From contig NC_088325.1 in assembly GCF_910592395.1 (NCBI RefSeq), positions 4,927,501 through 4,991,500 of the forward strand: 64,000 bases of DNA, written 5' to 3'. This DNA comes from Lineus longissimus (Eukaryota > Nemertea > Pilidiophora > Heteronemertea > Lineidae). Made by a program: the position numbers and the translations under genes. Within the stretch, counting starts at the first letter, position 1, and every line of letters begins with the position of its first letter. Under the pieces are notes generated by a model that saw nothing but the letters and a program-made list of their open reading frames with translations, made no database searches and was not told where the DNA came from. Shown piece after piece: positions 37,921-50,501 of the stretch.

Positions 37921-39325
37921 GATTTTCATATACTACTGTTTTGTAATACGTTTTGTAGTGGAGGATTTAGGGCGATACTAAATCATGCACACATGTAAGC
38001 AGACTGCGCAACGTCATCTGATAACTCTGTAGTGTTAGCTGATTGGTCAGTTATGTGAGAACAGTACCATCGTCATATCCGGGACCGAAGTTCTTGAGTA
38101 CGGTATTTGTAATTAGGCCTAGGCTCACAATATGGAGTTGTTGAGTTGTTCAGCATCCATGTAAATCAAGTCACAAGCAGGCTACTTCTTGGTTGAGTGA
38201 GTCACCAGGGGCGGGGTGAGTCACTGCCAAATCATTCATCATGTGACATGTCACTTCAAGGAAGTTTAACAATCTAGTACATGGGCTCATGTCATGGTCT
38301 ATATACTGATATTCGAGAATGAAGTATTAGTGAACTTACCTCCACATCAAGGCCACACGCTGCTTTTTCGAGCCAGCGCGACAATGTGGGAATTGTGGAC
38401 GATTTGTTACATCCTCCATCATGTCATGAACTAAACGGAAGGTGATGATCATGTGACGTCATAAGTTCTAAACGCGGGAAATATGAATAATGCTCATTCG
38501 TGGACTTGTGCGGGGCGAGATTTAGATTGGAAGAACTGTCGTTTTGGGGGGGGGGGGGTTCCTGGGGGTCATGTGGAGTTAGCGCTCAAATGTTTTCTTG
38601 CAGGGTCGGGATGGGTTTGGTTGGGTAATTTTACAAACGGGTTTGACACCCAAATATAGATTTTCTCCTGGGGCGATTCCTTGGAGCATTTGTTTAGCAA
38701 CATAGGGGGCCCTTCTGAGCCTGAGGGTTAGGAATTCATCACATATATTACACAATTAAATATGAATTCTACTTTCTTAGCTTGGGGCTTCGTTTGGCCA
38801 TGGACTCAAACTGCATGGTAATAAACAATGATATGCAGGCCTATGCATTGTGCTTGGCCGCCGTGGCTTCCTACTGGCATGACTGGAGATTAACAATGAA
38901 TTGCATGGGTGAAGCTAGTGGGGGCCAGGGTGGGGGGGGGGGGGGCAGGGGGACAAATGTCCTCCCCAGAAGTCACTAATAGGCCTACCGGTAGATCTAC
39001 CACGGTTAGGTGCCAATTTCGATATATGGCCGGCCTATAATTGTCTCCGTTATCTTCGGCCAGGCTAGCGGTGAAGGAATCCATCTCCAGCCACATGTGC
39101 AGTTAACATAGAAGAGTATTTTCTTCTACCTGGCACGAATTTTAGCTTCAAGGAAAGTCGTTTTAGTGTCTCATTCGAAGGGCGACGGCGCAGTTCAGTG
39201 TCCGTCTTACTCAAGGACGTTTAGACGAAACAGCATTATTCTTCTGAGAGTCGAACTCAGCCCCGTAATATGAACCCAGTGCTCTGAATATATTGCCACT
39301 CGTGATTTCCCCATTGCTGTTCCAG
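37921..39325. other. Non-coding stretch
   Basis: No supported gene. G-runs occur at about 38,546-38,558 and 38,930-38,944. Upstream exons of the gene at 39,326 must lie here or farther left, but none could be fixed. Confidence 0.4.
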
Positions 39326-41638
39326 GTTGTGTCCATTTCTTGAGCGTGCATGGTAGATACTATGGTTGTGCTGATCTCCACAGTGATGGAATGTCAACAG
39401 TGGAAGTACGCCATCTTATAAATGGTAGTTTTGCTGTAGCTCTGACCATGAAATCAGGAAACGGGAGCAGCGTGAACTACTTTTTTGATCTATACGAATA
39501 CACTAAGGCAGGTTTTTTTAAATCTCACATTCAGTTTTCTGTCTCAGGCACAAAATCTCCGCGCTCTTAAGTCGGAAGCAGAAGAAGATGTAAGGTCTAA
39601 ATATATTTTCGTTGTGGGCAGCGTAAAGCCGCTGAGTTTGAGTCATGTACTTGGAACAATAAACAACATAGGTTTGGTAAGTTATCTTTGCTTTATTTTT
39701 TCTCACTGTTAAGCGCATGCGCTAATATTCGGGAGATAGGTTCATCCTGAATGTTAGCGCATTGCACCTAAATACTCATTAATACGGTATACGGTTTTTA
39801 TTACTGCAGTTTGACGGGCGCTTTGATGAGGATAACCCTCCGTACAGCTTCAAGCGTATCGGGTGCCTAAACGAAGGCAGAGAAGTGTTTGCCAGTGACA
39901 AGATACCTATCTGGTCTGTCAGTGACAAGGGTTACATCGTTGCTGTCATCACGGGAATGAGAAATAGTGGGGTAAGCCAAAGTAATAGTCAATAAATCAG
40001 TTCAAAATGTGGAAAAAACCCTCCGTCATGTCCGTACTTCACGCGTGTATAGCTAGGGAGATTTTACAAAGCCGCCGAAACGCAAACGCGAACGCCGCCT
40101 TTTCCATTGTTCGAGACATATTTATCGGGAAGTCAAACAATTGGATGGGCGTTCACGTTGGAGTCTCGCCGTTTTTTTTGGAAAACACCCAAATGGCACG
40201 CATTGCCGGGAGGTATTTAGCAGTGTCAAGCTACCCAGTATTTGATCTGTCACAGACAGTAGTTCATAGGCTGTCATCACCGGGATTAGATATACAAGTA
40301 GTTGGGTAGGTCTGAATCCGTGTAGCTGTGACTTGTCCCGTCATTTGTCCTATCATTACTGAGCACTCGTCAAAAACTATGTCGTATTCCATTTCAAAAC
40401 ATACCAATTACACATGTAAAAAAAAGCCAAAATTGATAGCGCTGTCCGAAACAACTTGCTAATTAACAGGAAACAATCATTCCATGAATGAAAAATATAC
40501 AATTCCAATCCGCTCCAGTCCAGTGTTTTCGCGATCAAGTGTTTTTGAATACCCCGTCTGGACAATATGCGTCTCAGCACATTTATACGTGATGGTTATC
40601 CCCGGTTTTGAACATCTCAATCCATATTCCAGGTATATCTTTTGGATAGCAGAAATCTCGGCACAACCGTGTTGGATGTCTCGCGCCTTGAAAATCTTAA
40701 TCCCTACTGGAATAATCAGATCTGCAAGAACTTCAGCCCGCAGTCAGTGGCATGGCACTGGAACGGTCATTGGGTTCTGGTGGCCGGGCGGGATCTCTCA
40801 GAGCAGAACGGCGTCGTGCACAGCATGTACGCACTTGGAATATCTTTCAAGTGTCCCGGGAAGGAACAGGTACGATTCTGCTTTGCCTACCACTATTTTT
40901 TACGAGGAAATGATATCATCACGGTGTGCTGTTTTGGCCTTCGGCCACAATGAAATAGTAGGTTTGGCTACCCTTGCGAAGAGCTACGGACGACGAACTA
41001 CGAAGTATGCAAAAAACGTTCTATCGGCGATTTTCATGTACATTTTTCCAAATTCTTCCTCCAGCTAAGCATAAAAGATGATTCATGAGTGTCGCAACCA
41101 GTAAAATCGTTTTTCCTTCTGTAAGTTTCTTTAGAAGATACGCCTTTCTTGATAACTAGATGCATGTAGTTTGTTCTGGTTGTGCACTAGAACATTTCGT
41201 GAGTTGAGACGAACTAACCTGGGACTGGTGGCATTAACTTGCCGTTATCTCCTTCAGTTCAGCCCTTAGACTCAACGCCAAGTTAAGTAAAAGCCAGCGT
41301 TAGTGACAATTTGAAGAACCGGGTGAATTTGCATAGGGGCTAGTGTAATCTATAACAGATTTTTTCGCTCTCTTTTGAAGGTTATGTGGATGAACACTGT
41401 CGGAGGTACAACATGCCACAGCTACCGCATCAGCGGTCCCCGGAATGGTTTCTTGGTGTGGTTTGCCCTCGGGAGAGGCAGCAAGAAACGCGATTACAAG
41501 TCCGTGGTTGCTCTCTGCCGCAACGATGGAGACAAGGGAGAGATCCTGCCGGAATTTAATATGTTCAGGCTGACTTTGAAAAAGAAACGACATCGAAGGA
41601 TGAAGAAGAAAAATGCCGACAAGCGGCCGTCCATTTAG
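39326..41638 (+). CDS. Five-exon 3' part of a host-type gene, unknown protein, beta-propeller-like
   Basis: Exons: 39,326-39,507, 39,548-39,676, 39,810-39,971, 40,633-40,869 and 41,381-41,638. All inner junctions are phase 0 and the five give 321 residues; the first exon begins with two bases of a split codon, so the gene continues upstream. The first intron begins GC, not GT (AAG then GCAGGT), the others GT. Text such as YIFVVGSVKPLSLSHVLGTI, GYIVAVITGMRNSG, VAWHWNGHWVLVAGRD and NGFLVWFALGRGSKK has the short-strand rhythm of a beta-propeller or other all-beta fold. The C-terminus is strongly basic (LKKKRHRRMKKKNADKRP). No family recognised. It is the best-supported host gene in the window. 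Confidence 0.8.
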
Positions 41639-41876
41639 CACGCACGCAAAATTTTCCGATTGTGGCGTACGCCTTCCCTCTCACGCATGCGTCTGCTGGA
41701 GACGAGAACACCAGCTGCTTACGCACGCAAAGAAGGTCTTTAGTCGATACTGCTGCACGCTGTCAATGGAGAACACTCTTTAATATATCAGTAAAAACAA
41801 GTAATTTGGTAGCTCTTTTTGCACCAACTGTGATTTTTTTTATTGCGAAATTTTGCTAGATGCCAATACTTGTTTG

Positions 41877-44715
41877 CTACTTTGGAGGCCACTGTTTACT
41901 ATGTCCCTCTGTCTTTGACTTCGTGGTCTGCTTGCGGACCTGCGTTGCGACTGGGGTGTCCGTCACTCTGCGTCCCCCAGCTGAGTCAACCGACCCATCT
42001 TTCCCTGCTGTTTCTGCTAATTGCTCCGTTTTGCTTTTGAAAGACACTGTAGGATTTTTGAGCATTTCAGTTGATGCTCCCTGTTGTTCAGGTTCCGTTG
42101 GAGCTTTGAGTCGTAACATTTTCTTAACTACCGCGGCGAAATGCCTTTTCGTGCTTTTGGTTGCTGGTTCGGATGGTCCGTCAGTTGCCGTAGATGGTTG
42201 ACCTGCTGTAGCTGGTATGTTCTCCCTATCCAGCCTTGGCTTCCTCGAGTCAACCGATCCATCGTTCTCTACCGCTTCTGCTAGTTTTTCCTTTTTGCTT
42301 CTGTGAAATACTTTGGGCTTTTCGAGCATTCCATTAGATGCCGCTTGATGTGCACACTCTAAAACTCCCTCCGCCTTCGTGGAATGCCTTCGGTCCTTAG
42401 TTGTGGCGTGGGTGGCCGTCCCTGTGCGTTTCCTTTGGCACGCCGACCCCTCGTTCTTTGCCACTGCTTGCGCCGCTGATTGTCTCTTTTTACTTTTGTT
42501 AGATTCTGTGAGCTTTTCGAGCTTTCCATTAGATGCCACCCGTTGTGCACTTTTTAAAACTCCCTCCGTCTCCGTGGATTGCCTCCGGTCATTCGTCGGG
42601 ACTTGGGAGTCCGCCCCTGTGCGTTTCCTTTGGTTCGCTGACCCCTCGTTCTTTAGTACTGCTTGCGCTATTAATTCCTCCTTTTTGGGTTTGTGAGACA
42701 CTGCGGGCTTTTCGAGCATTTCATTAGATGCCGGCCGTTGTTCACGTACTGTATGACCCTCTGCTTTCGTGAATTGCCTCCGGTCCTTCGTCGGGACTTG
42801 GGTGTATGTCGCTGTGCGCCTCTCTTGGTCCACCGACTCCACGCTCTTTGCTACTGCTTGCGCTGTTGATCGCCACTTTTTGCGTGTGTGTGACACTGTG
42901 GGATTTTCGGGCACTTCATTTGATGCCGCTTGTTGTTCAAGTTCTTTTAGACACTCTGTTCCGGTGGATTGCCGCCGGTCCTTCATTGGCACCGTCCCTG
43001 TGCGCCGCTTCCTTGAGTCAACCGACCCCTCGTTCCCTACTGCTTCTGCTAAATGCTCCTCTTTGCGTTTGTGAGATACTGTGGGCTTTTCGAGCATTTC
43101 AGTTGATTCCGCCTGCTCTTCACGTCGCGCTTGATATTTGAGTCGGAACACTTTCGACACCACCGTGGCGAGATGCCCTTTCGTGCTTATGCTTGCTGGC
43201 TCGGATGGTCTATCAGTTGCCGAAGATGGTTGTCCTGCTATATCTGGTATGTTGCCCCTTTCCTGCCTTGGCTCCTCTTTATCATTTCCCTCAGTAATGC
43301 GTTGCAGTACAACTTGCATCAATCTCTTAAGTTTTGTGGGTTGTTGCTTTTTGCTCGCCCCTGGTACTGCTGACCCTCCTGGTCTTTCGGCTCCTCCATC
43401 CGTTGCAGATTTGTCATTCCTCGCCTTTGGCTGCCCTTGACTGCCTCCTTCATTCATTAATCCTTGAGAACTAGTGTGGTTACGCACCTGCAATTGACCA
43501 ATCAGCTTCAGAACAATCTGAATTTAAAACAGTTCAATACGGAGTCTGCGAACGAGGTTGTATTGGTAAATACACAGGGCCCCGCATCACTAATAGACCA
43601 ATTAGCATCAATGCATGGTCCCACTCCCAAGTAGGGCTGCTATCTGTGCAATCATAATGTAGTTCCTCTGAATTCATGACCTAAGCTGTTTCTGCTAAAC
43701 ATTCTGATGGACTTTGAGCCTGATGTTTGCCGGCGTAGCTTTTGGGATCAAATTAGCCATCTCAAAAGATATGCTAATAATTTTTTTGTGGTTCGTAGCC
43801 ACAGGATCATTTTGTTGGCATTCACTCCTGTACACTTGCGCGTACTGTTAAATAGAGCCAGATCACTCCCAGTGGCAAAGCGATAGAATTCTCAATAGAT
43901 CCTTCAAGGAGCATAATAAAATGGCTCTTTTTATGCAGTCTTATGGAACTTCAGTCATCTCTTAGAGCTCTTCGATCAAAAGCGACATATTTGTGAGACA
44001 CTTTTTGAGTTTTTTAGGCCAAAATACAAAAATTAGACGAAAGTACCTGTAAGTTGAAGTTTAATTAAGATTCTATCGAACCCTCAATTGGTGGGTGAGA
44101 TAGAATCATGGTCAAAAACACATTTTTGGCGACCTCTGGGAGCCCCCCCCCCCCCCGCATATATGTACATCCCTGAACAAGTACGTGACCTCTTTTTTAT
44201 ATCCGTCTATTTTATCCTTACCTTCTCTTGAAAGGTGGCTGACAGACCTTCATATTCATCCCGCGGATTGATGACAATCTGGTCGAAGAAACGCTTAAGC
44301 ATGACGACACAGTCATTCCAGGTGCAAACAATCGCATGGTGCTTAAAATACGCATAACCGAGACGGTGGCCGTCCTCCTCAGTCACCAACTTCCGGTCTT
44401 GCGCACGCCGTATAATCCACTGCCAATTATAGGTGGCGCCAAATGGTAGCCTAGCAACTGCGCCCCACCATCCATGAGCGACCTCTTTTGCCTCGAGTGC
44501 GCGGTTAGCATGACTGTCTCCAAAGCTGGGGTGATTGCCGCGCAGCAGGACCACTTTGCCCCTGAGGTGAGGCTTGTAGACGAAGAAACATATTGTCGTC
44601 TGCCTACTGACCAGCATTTGTTTTGCCGATTTCTGCAGAATGAGATGCGCGACTCCGAGTTTGTCGAGCCATTTCAAGAAGCTATCCTTGTCATCTTCAC
44701 CAGGTTTCGTTTTGT
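41877..44715 (-). CDS. Two-exon 3' part of a gene: globular domain followed by six degenerate repeats
   Basis: Exons 44,222-44,715 and 41,877-43,487 join in phase 0 (GAGAAG then GTAAGG; acceptor AATTGCAG). The upstream exon opens with two bases of a split codon, so the gene starts farther right. The first exon codes about 164 residues of globular protein: FLKWLDKLGVAHLILQKSAK, TICFFVYKPHLRGKVVLLRG, NWQWIIRRAQDRKLV. The second codes 536 residues of disordered, basic, Ser/Thr/Gln-rich sequence with six units of about 60 residues, each with (S)NEMLEKPxVSH-type, AEAV-type, GSVDSRKRRTG-type and DRRQST-type segments. There is no membrane segment. I recognise neither part. Basic repeats suggest nuclear or nucleic-acid contact, as inference. 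Confidence 0.7.
43488..44221 (-). other. Intron of the repeat-protein gene
   Basis: 734 bases between the two exons, beginning GTAAGG and ending TTGCAG on the minus strand. It includes a 15-base C run at about 44,143-44,157. Nothing else is seen in it. Confidence 0.65.
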
Positions 44716-44868
44716 CTGAAACTTTAAAAACAAATTTTTCGAGGTTTTTAATAATCAGATTTGTATGGCTTTCCTACTTCTAAAAACTGCATTGCAGACA
44801 AGCGCAACATTACTCTGTGATGTACGACGAAATAATTACTTGTCTGCTAGTAGATGAAATCATAACCG

Positions 44869-44894
44869 TCATCATCATCATCATCATCATCATT

Positions 44895-44924
<30 letters not shown>
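44869..44924. repeat. CAT/ATC trinucleotide microsatellite
   Basis: About 18 CAT units with one interrupting TAT, in non-coding sequence. Confidence 0.97.
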
Positions 44925-44926
<2 letters not shown>

Positions 44927-45344
44927 CTTTCGGTTTTTAACCCTTTTCCGTTTATTTCACCGCTTCTTAATTACAATTTCTCGCGCGAGGTGGCAATCAC
45001 ACGCATATAACATAATGTCAATTTTCATTTTGCCTTTTTGGTTCCTCCATTTCTATCATTCCCCTAATTTCTGTTGTTTCAACTCCTTTTGTTTAGTTCA
45101 TTATTTTTTGTTTTTGTTCCTCACTCCAACTCTCTATATACTATTTACACCTAAGTCCACTGTAGCTCAAGCACACTCAATACCGGTAGATGGAGGGGTC
45201 TCCCTTAAATCATCTATCCAACCCTCTTTTACTGGTATAGCATATACGACAGTGCTACATGTACTTTGTAAAAATAAAATATCAAGTTTTTTTTTCAAGT
45301 GTCGCACGAACTCGTGTTTAACAAAGAAGTATAACTAAAATGTG

Positions 45345-45433
45345 TCTCTCCGACCGGATTCGAACCAGTGACCTAATGATTCCAAGATTTTACGCACTAC
45401 AGTCCTCCGCTCTACCAACTGAGCTAGAGAGAG
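45345..45433 (-). tRNA. tRNA-Tyr (anticodon GTA) with a 16-base intron
   Basis: The complement has the A box (TAGCTCAGTTGGTAGAGCGG), the anticodon loop CTGTAG with GTA at positions 34-36, a 16-base intron directly after position 37, and the B box (GGTTCGAATCC). Mature length without intron is 73 bases. Eukaryotic tRNA-Tyr genes normally carry an intron at this point. The acceptor stem pairs CTCTCTC with CGGAGAG, leaving one wobble and one C-C mismatch. The anticodon stem also has one G-A mismatch, so either the gene is slightly degenerate or it tolerates them. CCA is not encoded, as expected. Confidence 0.9.
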
Positions 45434-46308
45434 ATCGATATAATGCGCACTCTACTGTAAGTACATACACGGGTTACCAAAATAGGTCAAGGACTTAAAC
45501 TTTTGCTGATACGTGACCACACAAGATATGCACGAGCCAGTCCTGGCTGCACTTCAGAACTTTTGTACTGGATATGGTGATGGCATGGTTTACGCATAAC
45601 TACCAATCAGCTGACAAAGCCAGAAAATAAGGTGAATCGTCGTCATTTGCTGGCTCTATCAGCTGTTTCTCTTCGAAATAAAGGAGAAAATCAATGGACA
45701 ACGCAACTTCAGTGAAAAAAATACTTTCGCTTCGGTGTTGCGAAGTACTTTCCAATTTGGGAGACTTGCCAAAAACAACACATTTAGCTGAAAATGGAAC
45801 CTAGATTGCCCCGAAATCCATTTGTTGGCAACTTTCCAATTGGGCATGTTGGGAGTATTTCAACACCGCGAAATCCATTTGCGAAGTAATCGTTCTTCGA
45901 AAAGGCACCAGATCGATTGTGTAGTTACGTCGATATCTAACATGTCCAACGAATGAACACTCGGATGGAAAGAAAATGCAAATGGATTATTGACATACAT
46001 TGTAGCATAGATCTAGTAAACGCCTCTTGGTGTTGCGCATGACCTTTTATCAAAACCACATTATACAGGTCACGTGATGTAAATAAACGCACATGGTCCG
46101 CACTTTGCACTTCAATACCAAATACGGATATGGATTTCCCCCGGAATTTCATGATGCATTTGATAGGTTATGCGGAGTGCATGCTCTGTTACTACTGCTA
46201 TACATGATACATCCATACATTCATGCATTGGTCTGTACAGAAAATCCTAATGCGTGCGTCACATGCAATGAGATGTACGTACTTTGTTGGCCTGCTGCCC
46301 TAGGTTAT
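45434..46308. other. Non-coding stretch
   Basis: No supported gene. CCATTTG...GGCAACTTTCCAATT-type words recur near 45,750-45,880. Confidence 0.4.
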
Positions 46309-47297
46309 GGTAGTTGATAAAGCTTGGAATCAGTGAAACCTTGGAACCAGTGATAAACCTTGGAATCAGTCCTAAAAATGCATAAAAACATGAAATAATG
46401 CCATTCGAACCTAACGTGGTTACGAATCAACATTTGGAGCTTATTCTTACATGATCAGATCGGAATTTTATGGTAATTTAGAAATCTGTCGCATATCCGA
46501 TTCAATAGTCTATATTTTAAAACAACCCAGTTGTACCTCGCCTCCAGTGTACAGTACTGATCTCCCAAATATGGGAAGACACGCCCACCACACACCCATA
46601 ATATGGACCAATAGCGCTCCGCTTATAAATACGCCACCACCACACGGGGCCTTTTCGATCAGACGAGTTGCTTGGGAAGTTGGGGGCCTGTCATGCATTA
46701 TGCATGGATAAGGTTGACGACTATGTCTAGGCCTAATTGTCTATGATTGACTGATATTTTATAACAAACGATGAATAAAAGAAGCCTAGTCATGTATGTT
46801 TATTACCGAAGTTTGCGGATGAAAATTTCCTTCGCCGTGAGCGATTTCTTACATCTTCCAGTACGCATCGAGGGATGCAGAGATCTTTGTGTCGTCACCA
46901 GTTCTAAACGGGTTTTTTTATTCACGTGTGTGTTTGTCCTATGATCTCGTGCATCTAGTACCGAGCATAATACTTTATCGTCTATGGAATACAAAACAAT
47001 CATAAAAACTAATTTTTGCTTCCATTGAAGAGAAATAAAATATTTTAACGACCACAGTGCATTGCCAATTGATGACGTCATCCTCCACATTAAAAATGTT
47101 GGCTTCTGAACTAACTGGCAAATTGCTATCAATAAAGTCAGCTGGGACGAGACTGTCAGTTGGGAGGGTATAAATCGTGAAAGGAACGCACCCGATTTCC
47201 CGCGCTATTTGCACAGTGATTCCATGGTTTACATTGAATATTCCAAGGTTTATCAGTGTTTCCAAGGTTTCACTAATTCCATACTTTATCAACTACC
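46309..47297. mobile_element. 989-base MITE with ~75-base inverted ends and 9-base target duplication
   Basis: The left end (GGTAGTTGATAAAGCTTGGA and onward, with two further CCTTGGAA words) returns inverted at the right end (finishing TCCATACTTTATCAACTACC). CTAGGTTAT is present on both flanks, at 46,300-46,308 and 47,298-47,306. A 9-base duplication with long inverted ends fits Mutator-like elements. No transposase frame is inside. Confidence 0.88.
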
Positions 47298-47306
47298 CTA
47301 GGTTAT

Positions 47307-49376
47307 AGGCCATTTATGAAATAAAAGTTGGTTTTACGATCGTCTCTGCTCGCTGTAGGCATAATTATTTATAGTTATATTACCGCCATGTTATTATTGA
47401 TTGACGTTCATTCCCGATGAAATATCTGCCATTTAATCCACCTACTTACGAAGTTCAATTTACCAGCACAATTCGATTATTCCTTTGCGCGAATGAAGCC
47501 TGTATGTGCTTCATAAAAAGGCTCTAAAACAAAAAATGCTGAACCTGATCGGGCGATCTTGGTATCATTCCTCTCCTAGAAAGATTTCTCATCCACTGAT
47601 ATCAATGGTTTAACCTCCTGGTGGTGGAAGTATCCGGTTGCGTTTTTTTGGACCACCCTGTATTGTGACATTGGTGGTCGTGATTGATAGGTAATTTCTT
47701 CAGAGAATGTATCAAATCCATCAGGCATTCAAAATTTCTATGATTACCTTGATGTTTAAAAAATACGGGCTAGTGTTTGAATGTTTATGTTTTTCATGTT
47801 TTTAATAGAAATATTTTATTCGTGCGCGATATTGCTCATTCTAACATTCACGCATTCACGATCAGACATGTCGGTTGAAAGGACGACATGGGTTATCCGA
47901 CTTGCAATCCGAAGATCGGGTACTCTGTATTTCAAAGCTTTTCATAGAAGTGTAAAATAAATGTGTCGAACGTATTCACTTTTTGAAACTCGCCCTTGTT
48001 TCATTCATATCTCCTTATTTTGGTCTAAGATTGGTCGAAAAACATCACGAGAAGACTTAATCGGTCTGGCTCTTCGATCGCCTTGGTCTCATTATATACA
48101 TTGCAGTAAGGTGTATCACTCTAGCATGCTGTAATTTAACAGCAGTAGCCACACTGTCCACATTCGTGAAGGATTTCTATTCTATCTAGTGAAGGCAGAA
48201 TGTTTTGTTTAAGATGAGTGGATAGAACATCATCATGGTCAGCCTTACTTATCATACGATTGTAACAAAACAAAGAGGAGAGTTATTTCATCATCAAATC
48301 AAATTTTGTTTCCTTTATAAAACGACATGTCAAACGTCTGCAAAATAAGTCACATCTGCCTTGAAAGATCTGGTCACACCATTTTTATATGTTGAGGTAA
48401 TGCACCATCGCACAAATAAGAACCTGAATAATTGACAGGTTTCGCAAGCCTTACAAAAAGCCACAACATTCGAAGTACGGGGTGAATGTTCCATGAAGCT
48501 AAAACTGTCGCTAAGGTGGGTTTTGATTAAAATTACCAAGCCAATATGCACCTGGCCTAATACCGGAAAGGGGCGATGGCCAACAAAACTTGACGTAGAT
48601 GAGGTAAAAGCTCTTAAATATACCCAGACTTTCTCTTTGGTGAAGACGAGTCCTCGAAAAAATAGCCACATTTTGAGTGAAAACTGCAAATAGGATATCA
48701 AAGCCAGCACGCCGAAACTTTAATATGTTAAGACGTAATTTCAAAGCCCTTTGCCGATGGTGTTCATTATCCAGGACAAAAACCGGCGATATATTTTTTA
48801 CTTTACGTTTATGTAAATGATACTCAACGAAACTTATTACCAGATGAAGAAAACGTGAATTGCTGAAAGCTCCAACAACACAGTTTTTCCAACATTATAT
48901 ACTGAATAAAATTATCCTTTTTCAGGGCAGGCCAGCTCGACGAATTGGAAGGCCTGTTTGACTCTCGGCGAGCTGGATGCGTGCTAAAATACTAGAAAAA
49001 GGCGGTAGTTTAATACAAAAATGAACTTGCAGTGTTTAGATGTTACCTTTCCTGGCCTTTTGTCGTGAAACGTCGCTTGCTTTGCGAATATCTTGATTAT
49101 AACCCACAGGAGTTTTGGTTTTGTTTCCCGTCTCCATCGCTGGTGTTGCTATGAACTACAACGGATGCTGGGAACGTTCCTGGAAATGACGTCATGACGG
49201 AGGGGATGCACTTGCACTACGTCATACGTGGCATGACGTCATTATTACGCAAAGAGTTTGACCTGCCGAGTGAACCAGCTTGTTCAAAACACAGTATCAA
49301 AGTCACAGACTGGGCAAAAAGCTATTCCTAGTTGATTTCAACTATTATTTCTCAATTGGCTCTGTTAATCTGTTAA
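47307..49376. other. Non-coding stretch
   Basis: Nothing with coding support in about 2.1 kb on either strand. Open frames near 48.3-48.7 kb have no consistent codon pattern or splice context. Confidence 0.4.
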
Positions 49377-50095
49377 TTGGTGAAAAGCAAAGGTGAAAAT
49401 CAGCAAGATTCAGCGAGATTTGGGAAGTATTGGGTGTATGAAATGCCGCACATTTTAGATATATTTCGTCCGGTACCGGTGCAACATCTTTGGGTGTCAT
49501 CGGTGACACGGTTATCTGTGTTTGTCATCCCCATTGAAATGTCTTGCGATCTCTATAGCTGTATGTTGTACGGAAACACTGGCATATGGGGAACAAACAA
49601 AGGTGTTGCACCGACACACCGCTCGATCAAGCTATCCCCGTTATACCCGAATTTCATGTGAACGGACTACATGTATATAAATGGTAGTCCAAAGCGTTAA
49701 AACCGTTGACTACGCACGTCAACTTGGCGACGTTTTAACTGATAATGAGTAAAGACTATAAAATCCGGAACATATTAAATCGAAATAAACCTTCTCTAAC
49801 AACTCAAGGAATAAATTATTTCTTTACACAAATTATTATTTTCCGTCTGATTCTGCAAGATCGCACAGTAATGGACGTATGGACTGATTCATGTCAAATG
49901 TTGTACATTTTGAGTTCGAGAGAACTTTCATATCCGGCCACGTTCCGTTGTAAAAGTAGAAATGTCCTGCGGGAAAAAGTCTCCGGTCCTGTTGAATTAC
50001 AACGGAGTATGGTATTTGGTCTACAAAGAGGCCATGTAATGACTGTCAGAGATTTAGAGCACATACACTTCTCAAAAGCCTTAAAGGGTATTTAA
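49377..50095 (+). other. Two weak open frames, possible exon near 49.86-50.09 kb
   Basis: A 94-codon frame at 49,377-49,661 and one ending at 50,095 are open. The second follows an acceptor-like TTCTGCAAG at about 49,860 and reads DRTVMDVWTDSCQMLYILSS and onward. Neither is convincing. Confidence 0.2.
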
Positions 50096-50501
50096 AGGGT
50101 TGACCATCATACATGTAGGTACCGCAGTTTTGGCTACAACTTGATATCCTAAAGCAATTAGAACTTCTTCAAAATGAGGTGAATGCCAACTTGAAGGGTG
50201 GGAGTCTGTTCTCTTAAACACAATTTTGTACCCGGCTTGGAGATCTTTCAGGCAAATGCATAACCCGTTGACCATGCTGCTCTGTCAGAAAAACACTCAA
50301 CGAAACGCGAACATTTCCATCCCATTATCCAAGCTGTTACTAAGAATACGAAACATGTCGTTTTACAGGTATCTCCCTGTTCTTCCTCTCACGCTATTGA
50401 CCAAGTCGAGCGAAGCAGTCCTCGCGACGATCACCAACATTCCCTTGCGCTATTGACCAAGTCAAAGCAAGATGTCAACGCGGCGATCGCCCAAATACAA
50501 C

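Noticed and set aside
41877-43440. Several plus-strand frames (80-113 codons)
   Set aside because: They repeat with the same period as the minus-strand repeat protein and are its complement.
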